This document shows positions 1-11,519 of a DNA stretch of 64,000 nt, one piece after another (the first letter of the stretch is position 1; each line of letters opens with the position of its first letter). The DNA comes from Aedes albopictus (lineage: Eukaryota > Arthropoda > Insecta > Diptera > Culicidae): the NCBI RefSeq assembly GCF_035046485.1, contig NC_085136.1, positions 322,552,175 through 322,616,174 on the forward strand. Direction: 5' to 3'. The notes under the pieces were generated by a model. The model did no database searches and was not told where the DNA came from. It saw only the letters and a list, made by a program, of their open reading frames with translations. A program made the translations under genes and the position numbers.

Positions 1-1320
1 TGTGATTTTCCATAGATTCTTCAAGTATTTCTCAATTCTTCCCTCAAATAACTCTTTTAGATATTTCTCCAATAATTAAACTTGGAATTTCCTCAAGCAT
101 TCATCACTTATCTTAGTGTCCTTTTAAAGATTTCTTAAGAATAACTTCCTAAGATTACTTCAGAAATCCCACCAAAAATTCCCTTTGCCAAAAAAATCTT
201 CAAGGATTCTTCAAGAAGTTTCTCTAAGGGTTTACTAAGAGATTCATCATAAGATTTCTCCATTAATTAAACAAAATCTCCAAGGACTCCTACTGAAGAA
301 ATTGAATTAATTAAATTAAATTAAATTTTTAAATGGACTTCTGTAGGAGTTCTGTAGGAATTCTTTCGAAAAATCCTTCTGGACTTCCTCTAACGAATTT
401 TTCAATATCCATCAACTCTAGGAGTTTTCTCAAGAGTTCCTTCAGGAAGTTTTGCTAGTATTCCTCTGGGCACTTTAAAAAAAAACCTATTTCTCCAGAA
501 TTATTACGTTATTTTTTATATAATCCGTGCTCACTTCTAACAAATATACAAAAATAAGAAACAGAACAAAAACGCTTCATTCCATTGTTTTGAGTGGGAT
601 AAAAATGGCAGCGTAAATGGCTAAATAGTAAAGAAACAGATATCCTATCTTATCAAAACAAATAACTTCTCCAGAAGTCTCTCCAAGGATTTAGGAAATG
701 TTCTAAGGTTATTCAAAATTATAAAGGATTTCCTTTAAGGCAGCCTTTAGAAATTGCTCCCAAAATTCCTTCAGGATTTTTTCCAGAGATTTCTTTAGTA
801 ATTCTCTTGGGATTTGCCCGAAGATTCGTTCAGATTTTATTCAAGTATTCTCTTAGAGTTTCTTCAATTGATTTCATTCATTCATTCCTAAACTGATTTT
901 TCCAGGTATTTTACAAATAATGTTGTACAAGAAATCTTTTGGGGTCTTTTTATGCAAGGATTTCTTCATGTATTTATTTAATTACTACTGCAAGGGTTTT
1001 CCGGAGATTCTTACACAAATTCCTCCAAGAAATTCTATAGGAATTCCTCCAGGGGATGCATTGAGTGTTTTTGCTAGATTTTTTTTTAGAAATTCCTCTA
1101 ATAAGCCTATTCAAGGATTCATAAATTCCTCCAATGAATACTTTAGAAACTAAAAAAAAAAGAATTCTTTCAATTCTCACAGAAATTCCTCCTAGAAATT
1201 CTATAGAAATTTCTTCATATATTTTTAGGAAATTGTTTGTGATCTCTTCTGGTAATCATCTTATTTTTTTGGAAATTCTTTTGGTAATTCTCTTGAGATT
1301 TTTCTCGGTCGTTCCGTTGT
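1..1320. repeat. Degenerate ATTCCT/TTCTT low-complexity block
   Basis: AT-rich DNA built from short variations on AATTCCT, TTTCT and CAAGGA with no clean period. It looks like a decayed tandem array. The short reading frames inside it (for example 920-1153) have repeat-like composition and no recognisable domain. The block is interrupted near 530-655 by a different dispersed sequence. Confidence 0.6.
536..655 (+). repeat. Dispersed repeat copy 1
   Basis: The stretch containing ACAAAAATAAGAAAC, then AACGCTTCA, then a GGGATAAAAATGG-like segment recurs in the same order and strand at 21641-21760. It is unlike the surrounding ATTCCT-rich DNA, so it is probably a fragment of a dispersed element. 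The family is not recognised. Confidence 0.45.
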
Positions 1321-1511
1321 AAATTCGTTGATTTTTTTTTAATTTGCAAAGATGTATCTCATAGAACAAGTAATAGCAGACGGAATTTAATAAAGAATTA
1401 TTTAATAAAGAATTATCAGAAGAAATTTACAGAGGAATTACCAAAGAAGCATTTAAAAGTTGCCACTTAAATTTACAAACAAATCGACTAATTAATTTTC
1501 AAAGTACCTGT

Positions 1512-2640
1512 ATGTATCTCTGACAGGTTTTGGGCCGCTGAATCCGAATCCGGGCTCAGATTTGTTTCAGGACGGCACAATTTTGAGCTATACCGTGATT
1601 TCGGGTGAAATTGATCAATGGGGTGAAATTGATCGACGTGAGGTCAATTTTTATTTGTCAAAAATAAAGCTTTGAACTTAAAACAATTTGTTGAAAATGA
1701 CCATCATCTGGCTATTGGGTAATTGAATGATGAGTTTGCATGTTTTACAGCCAACTAGTCATGTATTTCTGTATTAAATTTGATATTTTCCGAAACTGCG
1801 TGTTTGGCGAATTTCAAAGACACTTTCAAACTTTTGTTACCGTAGCTGTATCGCACATGGAATAAATATTCGAATGAATGTTTATAGCTGCCAAGTGTTC
1901 GCTAAACCCGATTTCGTCATCAAAAGTTCTATAAATATTGATATTTATGCATAAAATTGTACTTTTGCTAAAGTAATGACTTGTTTAGTATAAAAATTGC
2001 ATACTATTAGGCGTTTTCTTTAGATTTATTTAACTTTAAATTTGAATAATTAAGAATTTAATAAACTATAATAATAGTTTTACAAAGCTTTTCACATTCT
2101 GGGGTGGTTAATTCAGATGGAAAACTCATTTTCGTCACTTACAAAGGCATTTCAGTGACTGATCAATTTCACCCCGAAACTAAAATTTCTAATTTTTTAT
2201 TTTAAATCATATTTATTACAATGAAATGATTTGCAGTAAAAGTTTCAACCTCGTTGACTGATGAAACTCATGGTCGTACTTGTTTTAAAGCATTGAGTTT
2301 GACCATATCGACCACTATTCAAAAATTAGAAGCCAAAAATTGTGGAAAGTGATCAATTTCACCCGAAATCACGGTACCTCAATTTATAGGGCAAAACATG
2401 CGATTTTGGGCTTTTTTGACTGCAAGCCGTTAAGCATGGACATATTTTTTTAAGCAATTAAAAGGTAAAATGGTCAATTGACATCTAAATTTACGACTCA
2501 CGCAAAATATTTCATTTTATCAAATCAAATTTGAAAGATTTAAGCATTTTATGTTAATATGTAAACTTGCATGCAATTTTTGGAGGGTGGTTTGTATCGT
2601 ACCTAACATAACCGCGGCCCAAAATCTGTCAGAGACACAT
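1512..2640. mobile_element. Foldback element with 26-bp terminal inverted repeats, host of a nested MITE
   Basis: Inverted termini at 1513-1538 and 2614-2639 share TCTCTGACAG and TTTTGGGCCGC with two mismatches over 26 bp. No convincing TSD is visible outside the termini, so the superfamily is open. Most of its present length is a second element inserted at 1593-2374. Without that insertion it would be about 345 bp. No coding capacity. Confidence 0.55.
1593..2374. mobile_element. TA-flanked MITE (CCGTGATTTCGGGTG termini)
   Basis: The termini CCGTGATTTCGGGTGAAATT and its complement are flanked by TA on both sides (1591-1592 and 2375-2376), as expected for Tc1/mariner-type insertion. The phrase GATCAATTTCACC recurs inside. 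No transposase is encoded. It sits inside the 1512-2640 element, so it is the younger of the two. Its terminal CCGT is shared with the TA-flanked elements at 7294, 26117 and 45869. Confidence 0.7.
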
Positions 2641-5093
2641 TAGTTTGCTCTTGAGACAGACCAAAAGTTAATTTTTGTTACGCTGTGCTATTGAAAGAAT
2701 TACAATGGTAATTGTCAGGTATATGAGCAAAGGGACTGCTGGTAGAACTTTTAGAGAAATTGCTGAATCCCGTAATAAATTTCCAAACCCAAAGAATTTC
2801 AAAAAGCTCTGTCAAAGATATTTTCAAAAATAATAACCTAATTCAACTTTGAATATTATTGCCGAGAAATTCCAAAAGAGTTATGCCGAAATAGTTTTCA
2901 AAAACATTTGCAGAGAAAATTCGAAGAATACTCTTATAGGAACTTTCGGATCAAATCCAATCAAAGCATTTCCCAAGAATTTGCCAAAAAAAACCGCCAA
3001 AAGATATTTGAAAGTTTTTTTCAGGTAACTCACAGAAAACTCGCCGAATAAATTACCAAGAAAAATGCCAAATGAATTACGCAATCAATTCCCGTAGGGA
3101 TTGGCATAGATGTTTCCAGAAAAGTGTTAAAGTTATTCCGAAAGTTGTTACCAGAGGTTTTCTCAAACGAATTGTCAAAAAAAAAGTCAGTGAAAAGTTG
3201 CAGACGGAATTCCCAACAAAACTTTCGTAGAAATAGAAATCTAAAGAAGTTCGTAGAAATAAAAATCAGAAGCCATTTTTGTAGCATTTCTAAGAATTAG
3301 TTGAAGAAGTTTCCAAAGGAAATGCCTAACAATTAATCAAATATATCGTCAAAGAAAATTTTCAGAGCAATAGCCGAATGGATTGTCAAATTAATGTTTA
3401 AAGATATTCCTTAACGAATCTGTACACGAGTTTCCGAATTAATTACTGAAAAAGAAATACTTCAAAAATTGTAATAAATGATGAATTGCTGATGAAAATT
3501 ATTATAATGAATTGCTCCAAGAGATTCTACTGGAATTCCTCAATGAATCCTTTAGGAATTCTTCCAAGGTTTTTATCAGCTTTTTCTTCTATTGATACCT
3601 TTAACGGTTTCTTTAGCGATAACACCAGTTTCGTCCGGATTTCTTTCACGAAACTTCTAACGATATGTTTCTAACGATTTCATCAATATTTTTTTCTCAA
3701 GTTCGGAGCTCCAAGAACTCTTTCTTGGATATCTTTTACGATTCATCTGGGAAATACTTCAAGGACTTCTTTACAAATTCCTCGAAGATTTTCTGCGAAA
3801 GTTGCAACAGCGATTCCTTAGGAAACTTCTTCTTCAATTCCTTGAAGGATTTTCTTCAGTATTATGTAATACCAAGAACTCTATAAAGATTTTTTTTAAA
3901 GATATCCACAAACGATTCCCACATGTTCTCTTCAGCATTTTTTCAGAGGAATACTTTGGAGTTCCTTCAAGATTTTTTTAGAAACTTCTTCAAGGGTTCT
4001 TTTTGCACTGCCTCATACGATTTTTCTTGGAAGTCCTTTCAAGGATTTCTTAAGAATTTGTTCAAGCATTTCTTTAGTAATCATACCTGCAGGGATTTCC
4101 TCATAAATTCTCCTAATAATTTCTGTAGAAAATCATTCAAAGTTTCCTTACGCAATGTTTTTAAGTCTTTTTTCACAATTCGTTCAAGAATCTTTTTAGA
4201 AATTCCAGTAAAAATTTAATCTTTTCAACAAGGATTTTGTTTTTCAAGTTACGTATAAAGGTTCGTTCATGGATTTCTCGAAGTTTTTCTTCAGATAACC
4301 CTACAAGGATGGACACATTCATCCCTAAAGAACTCCTGCACAAATTTCCTCAGAAGGTCCTACACAAATTCACCCAAGGCCTCCTGCGGAAATTCTTTTG
4401 AAGATGGTTTTTTTTTATTTGCACCAAAGAATTTGGAATTCTTTGGGGTCTCCGTCATTGATTTCTTGAGAAATTATCTAGGCATTTCATATTAGTTCTT
4501 CCAAAAATCCCTTTGCTTACAGATTGTTTTCAGGAATCCTTTAAGTAATTACTCATAGTACTCCTAGTACTTGTAGTACTACTTCATAGTACTGTAGTAA
4601 TCCTTCCAGAACATCATCGAATATACCTCCAAAATCAACCCAATGATTCTTTCCTAATACATCTTAGAATTCATCTAGGCGATTCTTAAAAATTTTTTTA
4701 GAAATTTCTACAAAAAATCCTACAGACATTTCTACAAGAGTTCCTTCGGGAATACATTCAAATTTCTTTGGAAAATCTCCCAAGGATCCATTCGGGTATG
4801 GCTTAAAAAATCTCAAAAAATCATCAAAAATATGTTTTCCATGAGGAACTACTGCAAGATTCCTTCTTGAAGAAATCTCTAAAATCATTCCTGGAGAAAT
4901 TCCTTGAGGTCCATCTGAAGGATTTCTTGAAGAGTATCATGATATAATCCTTGAATGGCTTTATGAACGGTTCAGAAATGGTATTTCTGAACGACTGCTT
5001 GAAGAAATTCTTACAAAAAAATCTCAAAGGAATTCATGAAGGATTTCTTGATAATTGTTTGAAGAAATTCTTGAAGAAATGTCAGGAGGAGTT
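2641..5093. repeat. Degenerate GAAATTCC-type low-complexity block
   Basis: AT-rich DNA made of loosely repeated GAAATTCC, AAGAATTTC and TTCAAGGATTTC words on both strands. Near 4550-4600 there is a short patch of TAGTACT repeats. Reading frames of 60-100 codons here (for example 3923-4219) are repeat-derived and carry no domain. Confidence 0.55.
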
Positions 5094-5101
5094 CCTGAAG
5101 C

Positions 5102-5475
5102 CAAGGGTGCGACCATTCATTTGCAAAGATTTACATTCATTTGCTATTATCTCAGTTCAGAAGCATGCTATCGAAAAACAATGTATGGATGAATTTAACC
5201 TTGTAGTTTTATCTGAAAGTATACCAAAGTTGTGAGCGAGCTGTGAAGTCAACTTTCCATACCGTGAATGTAATTTACATTCACCGCGTGGAGAGTTGCC
5301 TTCACAGCTCGCTCACGACTTTGGTATACGTTTGCGACCCCAATGTTATTCGGCAAACTTTCAGATAAAACTACAAGGTTAAATTCATCCATACATTGTT
5401 TTTCGATAGCATGCTTCGGAACTGAGATAATAGCAAATGAATGTAAATCTTTGCAAATGAATGGTCGCACCCTTG
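5102..5475. mobile_element. Palindromic hAT-like MITE, 8-bp TSD
   Basis: A 374-bp foldback element whose two halves are inverted copies over about 120 bp. The termini begin CAAGGGTGCGACCATTCATT. The flanking 8-bp sequence CCTGAAGC is repeated exactly at 5094-5101 and 5476-5483, the duplication length of the hAT superfamily. It has the same architecture and related inner sequence (TTTGCAAAGA, a CTCAG-TCAGAAGC segment, ATGTATGGA) as the element at 9557-9959. Frames on both arms mirror each other and are not genes. Confidence 0.8.
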
Positions 5476-5713
5476 CCTGAAGCAATCATTGTAAGTATTC
5501 GTAAACCAATGCTTAGAAAGTTTTCTTAAGCAATCCCTGAAAAAAGTTCTGAAGTAAATCGTAGAGGAATTTTTGTAGAAGTCTTTGAAGTAACTGCCTG
5601 ATAAATCGAAAAATATATTCTTGCCCGAAGGAATTCCCGCAGAAAGCCTTCAAGAACGTAACATGCGTTCAGTTCTTAATTTTGATAAATGGGGCCCCTG
5701 AATTTCAGCTGCT

Positions 5714-6098
5714 ATTCGCCTTGACGGAGGCTCTCTGAGAGAATTGGCTGTGCGTGAAAACAATTATTTTTAACATGAGAAAGGATAGGAGCTGCATTTT
5801 CAAATGCTTCTGATTCTTTATAGAATTTTTTTTAAGCAAAACGTTCTTAATGTTATCGAATGAGATTTTGATGCGCTATATTATAGACATAACATTGTGA
5901 TTTAAAAACTTTTTGTCCAAAACCAGTTATAGTGTAGTTAATTGAAAGTATATTGCAAAACATTAACACTTTTTTCACTCTGAGGTCCCTAAAATATTTT
6001 AGAAGCATTTGAAAATGCAGCTCCTATCCTTTCCCATGTTAAAAAAAATGTTTTCACGCACAGCGCAATTCTCTCAGAGAGCCTTCGTCAAGGCGAAT
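5714..6098. mobile_element. Foldback element with ~98-bp arms
   Basis: Sequence 5714-5811 recurs in inverted orientation at 6001-6098 with only a few differences (shared GAGCTGCATTTTCAAATGC, TGTGCGTGAAAAC, CTCTCTGAGAGAATT). The roughly 190-bp spacer is AT-rich. The outer boundaries and TSD could not be fixed. GGGGCCCCTGAA lies just outside the left arm and TTTTGGGGCTCC is found near 6240, so the element may extend further. Confidence 0.6.
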
Positions 6099-6489
6099 CT
6101 TATGCTAAATCAACTCCTATGTTTGGTTCTGTGGTTAGGATATCAGGGACAATTTCATAATGCTCATGAATTATACTTCCATATCGGTACTGAATATCGT
6201 AAAATTCAATTTTGATTTCGAACACATTTTTATTGTATTTTGGGGCTCCTGCAGGTGCAAAGAGTATTCATCAAATTAATATAAACAAAACTAACGAAAC
6301 TACATGAATAAAGTGTGTACATTTATAATTGTTAATAATAGAACATCAAAATAGCCATCTGTGTTCCGCATTCCAAAATCTCTTGATAATCACGAAGAGG
6401 CCCCTACATACCTATCAGCAGATCGGCAAGTATTTAACTTATACTTATATGTAGGATTTTTTCGCTAATCACAGAACTTTATTCAAACT

Positions 6490-6630
6490 GGGCCCCCGAA
6501 TTCAGGGGGCCTCCAAATTAGGGAAGGTTTATAACAGTAGACCTGTCCTGATTTGGAGGCCCCCTAGATTCGGGGGCCCGGTGCGGACCGCACCCTCCGC
6601 CCCCCCCTTGCTACGCCACTGACAGGTGGT
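6490..6630. mobile_element. GC-rich hairpin next to a hAT-type terminus
   Basis: Arms 6490-6518 and 6551-6579 are inverted copies beginning GGGCCCCCGAAT, with three differences. Beyond them, at about 6612-6631, the sequence reads GCTACGCCACTG, whose complement CAGTGGCGTAGC is a common hAT-type terminus. I see no matching left terminus, so this is probably the right end of a truncated element. Confidence 0.45.
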
Positions 6631-7290
6631 AGAAAGTGTTTTGCTTTGATTCGCACCTCTCTAACAGATGTAAAGTAGTGTAGTATGATCATGACTCTCA
6701 AGGTCCTGGTATCGAGTCTGGGTACGAGAACACACTTTTTTTAAATTCTTGTTTTGAAATCAAAACATTCTCAATAACGAATTGAAATGAATTGACATTT
6801 ATTTTGAAAAGGTATTGGATGTTCTTTTCCAACTGATATTCAATTGATATCGAATGTATTAAACATTAGTGCGAATCCAAATGCTAATCAGTTTATAGCA
6901 GCGTGCAGATTATTTACCGTGTACCGGTCTATAGTAGATATATGTCGCTACATAGTCGGTCCTCACTTGAGGATGTGGGAAGAATCGAACGATAAATCAC
7001 CGTCGCCACGCAATTCCAACCGCTGCGCTGCTGGCTGGCTGCGATGTTGTCGTTGCCATCGATACGAGCTGCCGGGAACGCCGTGCGTTGTCGTCGTGCA
7101 TTCTAGGGGTTTGACACGCTATCATTCAAAGCCACCGCGACGGCGATGACGACGACGACGATGACAAAAACGACGAGATGTGGGGACAAAGACGCACCAA
7201 CAGGGATGCCAGTCGATAGGATGTGTGATCAGTTTGAAAACATCAATGCAGTATTGAAAATGAAAATGACCGCTCGTAGATGCTACTCCA
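6631..7290. other. Unassigned DNA with a GAC/ACG triplet patch
   Basis: No gene recognised. Around 6690-6735 the words GACTCTCAAGGTCCTGG and GGTATCGAGTCTGGG followed by a T-run look faintly like a tRNA-derived SINE B-box region. About 7140-7180 is a short imperfect GAC/ACG triplet repeat. The frame 6844-7149 (101 codons) has no recognisable domain. Confidence 0.3.
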
Positions 7291-7293
7291 GTA

Positions 7294-7562
7294 CCGTCTA
7301 CCCCCATTGGTTTGAACAACACCTCATGCAAACCAACGGGGTTCATTTTTGTAATTTGAACTTCTAATAACCCTGTGGGCATCGGAAAACACACTGATGG
7401 CAACCCTTTTTGCTGTTTTGTTTCGATTCTGCGTTCCGTTTCACCCCGTTCCATAGCAGAATGACGTTTGAACCATTTTTAGTTTGAACGATGTGCAGAT
7501 TAGAGAGAGTCAAATTAAAAAGTCTTCAGGTTAGATAAGGTCAAACCAACGGGGGTCGACGG
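7294..7562. mobile_element. TA-flanked MITE (CCGTCTACCCCC termini)
   Basis: A 269-bp element with termini CCGTCTACCCCCATTGGTTT and the complement of CCGTCGACCCCCGTTGGTTT, flanked by TA at 7292-7293 and 7563-7564. No coding capacity. It shares terminal CCGT and TA target choice with the elements at 1593, 26117 and 45869. Confidence 0.7.
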
Positions 7563-7815
7563 TATCGCCAGTCCAGCTACACTCACACAAGGAACCAATG
7601 AGATAGTTGCTTGGAATCAACAGGCATCTTCGGTGTATGAGTGTTGATGATCTTCTATTTTTAGGCGAGAATGGCGCCTGCTACGTCAGGTTGCAGGTCA
7701 ATGTTCGGATGGAGGTGGAAGTGATGATTGCAAACACTTGTTGACAACAGATCGTGGAGTTCACTACATTTGCACAAGTTCATGCGGTTGTCGGAGTGCT
7801 GTTGCGAAATGTTAA

Positions 7816-9105
7816 TTATTGGCATCGGGGTTCACACATTGGTGCGTAGATGCCAGGCGTGAAGCAATAGATTATGTGAAGACTACTGTGAAGTGACGCA
7901 TCCTGCTTGCTGCCGTCGGAGAATTGTGTCAGTCTTCTCCTGCATACGGTTAAGAATACCCTGTAGAGACTCTTGAGAACGATGCACAGTAACAAAGTAT
8001 CCCGCCAATTATCGCATACAGTCAGGTCATCCTTAATAGAGACGCCTCGCATCCAGTCGGTCGGAAATGTCGCGGTTTCCCATGTGTTGCAGAATAATTG
8101 ATGCAGCAATTGTACAGATACTACGGGGTCAGCTTTGAGCATCTCGGCTGACATGTAATCAATCCCGGAGCTCTGTTCAATTTAATGCTACAAATAGCTT
8201 TGTTTCTATCTTCTGCAATGATGGAGCTTCGGTATTGACATAGGTGATGCGTTGAACTCTTGTCGGATCGTGCTTAGATGTTGATGGCGTGGTCGATCGT
8301 TGAAAAAGATTTCCAAAGTACTCGAACCAACATTTCAACTGGTCTGCCGGGTCGGTCAATAACTGTCCAGACGTGTCTTTCACGGGCATTGCGGCATTCA
8401 TCTTAGTCCAACTAAGGCGACGTGAAATATCGTAAAGAAGACGAATGCCGCCGGTATTTGCGACTTTCTCGCCTTCGTCGGCCAGAGAGTCCGCCTACGC
8501 TCCTTTGACTCACCTACATGAGCGCTTCGCTTTCTTCTAGACAGCTGAATAGCGCTGACGAGCTACGGCTTTGGCTCCACGTGTTTTCGCTCGCTCTGTC
8601 GCGGATTTCCTTCAATCCTTCCTTCGCTCCTTTAACTTCCTCCAGGTATCATCTGTGATCCACTGTTTTCTCTGGGTGCGTATCTCACCCAAATTAATCT
8701 CGCCGGTGAAGATAAAAAAAAGACACAACACCATCTTTAACCAGAGGTTGTACAGACTGAACAGTGAACAATCACTAACATTAGGCAACGGACAACACGG
8801 AACACCCAGTGGACGAGTGAAGAATTTTTCGTTTGACGAAAAGTTTCCTCCGACTGGAGCGGGGATCGAACCCTCGCTCCTTGGCACTCACAATACGCCT
8901 CAACGACTGACGCCGCTAACCGCACGGCCACGAAGCCCGAAGATGAAGGCGTTCTCAATGGCGCTCCGTTGATCTTCTACGCTTCCATCATCCGGAATAT
9001 CCGCAGTACGGTACTAAAGCTCCTCGATGAAGGTCATTCCCACCGCAGCGTCTTCCAGTCAGCTTTCGTTGAACCAGCGCTCGTTTCACCTCCTGTCGAT
9101 GGGTC
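7816..9105 (-). pseudogene. Non-LTR retrotransposon (LINE) ORF2 remnant, endonuclease-RT linker to RT
   Basis: Read on the minus strand from 9105 to 7816, with frameshifts, the translation shows the linker after the endonuclease domain (QRKQWITDDTW at about 8660), then LADEGEKVANTGGIRLLYDI at about 8440-8500, MPVKDTSGQLLTDPADQLKC at about 8340-8400, and the beginning of the reverse transcriptase (TFPTDWMRGV, DLTVCDNWR) at 8000-8080. The catalytic RT motif is not reached. It is broken by frameshifts and by a SINE at 8714-8938. Linkers of this type are common in mosquito LINEs. I leave the clade open. Confidence 0.7.
8714..8938 (-). mobile_element. tRNA-derived SINE (Feilai-like), minus strand
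   Basis: On the minus strand the element starts GGGCTTCGTGGCCGTGCGG, giving a pol III A box (TGGCCGTGCGGTTAG) and, further on, a B box (GGTTCGATCCC), the head of a tRNA-derived SINE. The 3' end is at the left, in a run of T on the minus strand. GAAGAT is repeated at 8708-8713 and 8939-8944, and the LINE reading frame resumes across this hexamer, which supports it as the TSD. The same family occurs at 28254-28475. The Feilai name is from knowledge of Aedes SINEs and was not checked by alignment. Confidence 0.75.
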
Positions 9106-9556
9106 CGAGCAATGCGCAGCCGGGGCTTTAGGACCTTTCCAGGGGTTTCAGAAGTGTTCCAGGGGATTTCAGAAATACTTCTGGGATTTACGAAGGGCTT
9201 TAGGGGTGTTTCAAGGATTTTATGGATGTTTCATGGATCTTCAAGAGCGTTCCAGAGGTTCTAGGCCCATACAGCAGTGTTATAGGAGCTTCTGTGTCTT
9301 TCCAGGGGTTTCATGGAGTTTCAGGGGATTTTTGAGGTATTTCTGTGGGGTTCCGGGGGTTTAGGGGCGTTCTAGAAGATTCAGTGGCGTTTTAAGAATA
9401 GCAAGGGTGTTCCGGGGATTGCAGGGGCATTCCAGGGGTTTTATGAGCGTTCCAGGGGTTTCATGAGTTTTATGGGTTTCAGATGGGTTCCAGCGGTATT
9501 TAATAGGTCTCAAAAATGTTGCATGGGCTTTAGTATTTCAGGGGCGTTCCGGGGGT

Positions 9557-9959
9557 CAGGGATGGGAACACTCACTTGCAAAGAGTTACACTCACTTGCA
9601 GTTTTCTCAGCTCAGAAGCGTGCAATCAAGAAGCGATGTATGGACGACTTTTGCCTTGTGGTGTTGTCTAAAACTTTGCTGAATGAAGTAGGGATCGCAC
9701 ACGAATCTCAAAGTCGTAACAATGCTATAAAAGCGACTCTCCACGAGGTGAGTGTAATTTACATTCACCTTGTGGAGAGTTGCCTTCGCAGCTCCCTCAC
9801 GACTTCGGTATGCGTGGGCGACCCCTACTCTATTCGGCAAAGTTTTAGGCAAAACTACAAGGCAAAAGTCATCCATACAACGTTTCTTGATTGCACGCTT
9901 CTGAGCTGAGAAAACTGCAAGTGAGTGTAATTCTTTGCATGTGAGTGTTCCCATCCTTG
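9557..9959. mobile_element. Palindromic hAT-like MITE, 8-bp TSD
   Basis: A 403-bp near-palindrome with termini CAGGGATGGGAACACTCAC (left) and the complement of CAAGGATGGGAACACTCAC (right). The 8-bp flank CCGGGGGT is repeated exactly at 9549-9556 and 9960-9967. The arms are inverted copies over most of the element, which produces mirror-image reading frames on both strands (9463-9909 plus, 9607-9972 minus) that are not genes. It is a sister of 5102-5475. Confidence 0.8.
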
Positions 9960-10188
9960 CCGGGGGTTTCAAAAATTTTCAGCTGTTTACAAGGACCTTC
10001 GGCGTTTTTTCAGGGGTTTCCAAGGGTTGCCAAGGAGTTTCAGCGGCGTTCCAGGGGTTTTGGAAGGGGGGATGTTTTAAGAGATTTCAGTGACGTTTCA
10101 ATAATTATGTGGGTGTTCCAGAGGCTTTTAGTGGCGTTCTAGGGGTTTCAAGGGTTTCTAAGGGGCGTCAAAAGCGTTCCATGGACAT

Positions 10189-10958
10189 TAGCGTGGTTCA
10201 AAAAATCGTTTTTGCTCCACACCGCTTTTTCGATTCGTAACCAGATTCTAAGCCTTCTCCCAAAAAATGAACTGATTTGGTTGAAAATTGAGAGTGCACA
10301 AGCTCTTCAAAGTTTGAATGAGAATTACTATGGGAATAGGACGTTTTTCATTCAATTGACCGTAGCATTTCCTTAAGTGCCTTAGAGTGTTAGTTGACCC
10401 TTGGTACTCCTAGGCTACTCTATCAGCTACAACTTTGCCAAAGACCACATTCAAATCAGACGTCTCATTAATTAGTTATCGATTTTTATCCAACAGCAGA
10501 AACTTTAGCAGTGATCGTTCAGCTTCCCAACAGGCAACATTGCTGCATACGGCGCCAAAGATAGCAAACATAAATCATGGCTACTATGTTTCAAGGCAAA
10601 TTTCAGTGATGCCCATCGAATAGTGTAATCATCATGATCAAAGATTTTCATTCTGGATAAAAATCGATAACAAATTAATGAGGCGTCCGATTTGAATGTG
10701 GTCTTCGGCAAAGTTGTAGCTGATAGAGTAGCCTAGGAGTACCAAGGGTCAACTAACACTCTAGGGCACTTGGGGAAATGCTACGCTCAATTGAATGAAA
10801 AACGTCCTTTTTCCATAGTAATTCCCATACAAACTTTGAAGAGCTTGTGCACTCTCAATTTTCAACCAAATCAGCTCATTTTTTTGGTAGAAGGCTTAGA
10901 ATCTGGTTACGAATCGAATAAGCGGTGTGGAGCAAAAATGATTTTTTGAACCACGCTA
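10189..10958. mobile_element. Long-arm foldback hAT-like element, 8-bp TSD
   Basis: A 770-bp element whose outer ~300 bp on each side are inverted copies. The termini are TAGCGTGGTTCAAAAAATC and its complement. The flank ATGGACAT is repeated exactly at 10181-10188 and 10959-10966, as expected for the hAT superfamily. The core (about 10500-10620) is single-copy and carries no transposase. Transcription from either side would give a long hairpin RNA. Confidence 0.8.
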
Positions 10959-11519
10959 ATGGACATAGGAATGTCCCGAAGTATTTCAGCGTCGTTTGAT
11001 CGGTTTTAGGAGTGTTCCAGGGGATTTCAGGAGCCTTCTAGGGGTTTTATGAGCGCTCCGGTGGTTTTAGGGGGTTTTCAAGTGGTTGCAGAAGTATTTC
11101 AGGGCATATCATAGGGCTTTTGAAGTGTTTCAGGGATTTTCAGTGGCGTTCCAAGGGTTTTTGGGCTGTTCTGGTTGGACTTGGGAGCATTCCTGAGGGT
11201 TTCAGGAGCATTTTAGAGAGTTCCAGTGTTTGGAGTTTTGCAGTGATTTCTGGTGCGTAACAGGTGCGTTAGGGCTGTCTCAGTCAGTTTCAAGGACTTT
11301 TTTAGGCATTCTAGCAGTTTCATAGGGCTTCAGGATTGTTTCAAGCATTTTCAGGGTCGTTACAGGGACGTTCCAGGGCTTTTCAATGGGTTTCAGGGAC
11401 ATTCAAGGGGATCAGCGGTTTTTTAACGGATTTTGAGGCTATCTGGGGATTGCTGGCGTTCCTGAGGGTTTCGGGGATTTTTTGTGTTATTTATTGAGGG
11501 GTACTCCAGGAGACAATAA

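Larger units (their letters stand above)
9110..11480. repeat. Degenerate TTTCAGGGGCGTTCC repeat block, split by two MITEs
   Basis: Three pieces (9110-9548, 9968-10180, 10967-11480) are the same G-rich degenerate repeat, with words such as GTTCCAGGGGTTTCA and GGCGTTTCAGGG at irregular 12-20 bp spacing. They were one block before the elements at 9557 and 10189 inserted. The complementary flavour (CCTGAAACGCC) dominates 31000-32650, and the same strand recurs at 36180-37190. Confidence 0.6.

Noticed and set aside
5249..5485. Mirror frames around 4951-5235 and 5249-5485, and around 9463-9909 and 9607-9972
   Set aside because: Near-identical translations on opposite strands come from the inverted arms of palindromic MITEs.
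8714..8938. Functional tRNA gene on the minus strand
   Set aside because: The tRNA-like head is followed by a conserved SINE body shared with 28254-28475, so it is a SINE.
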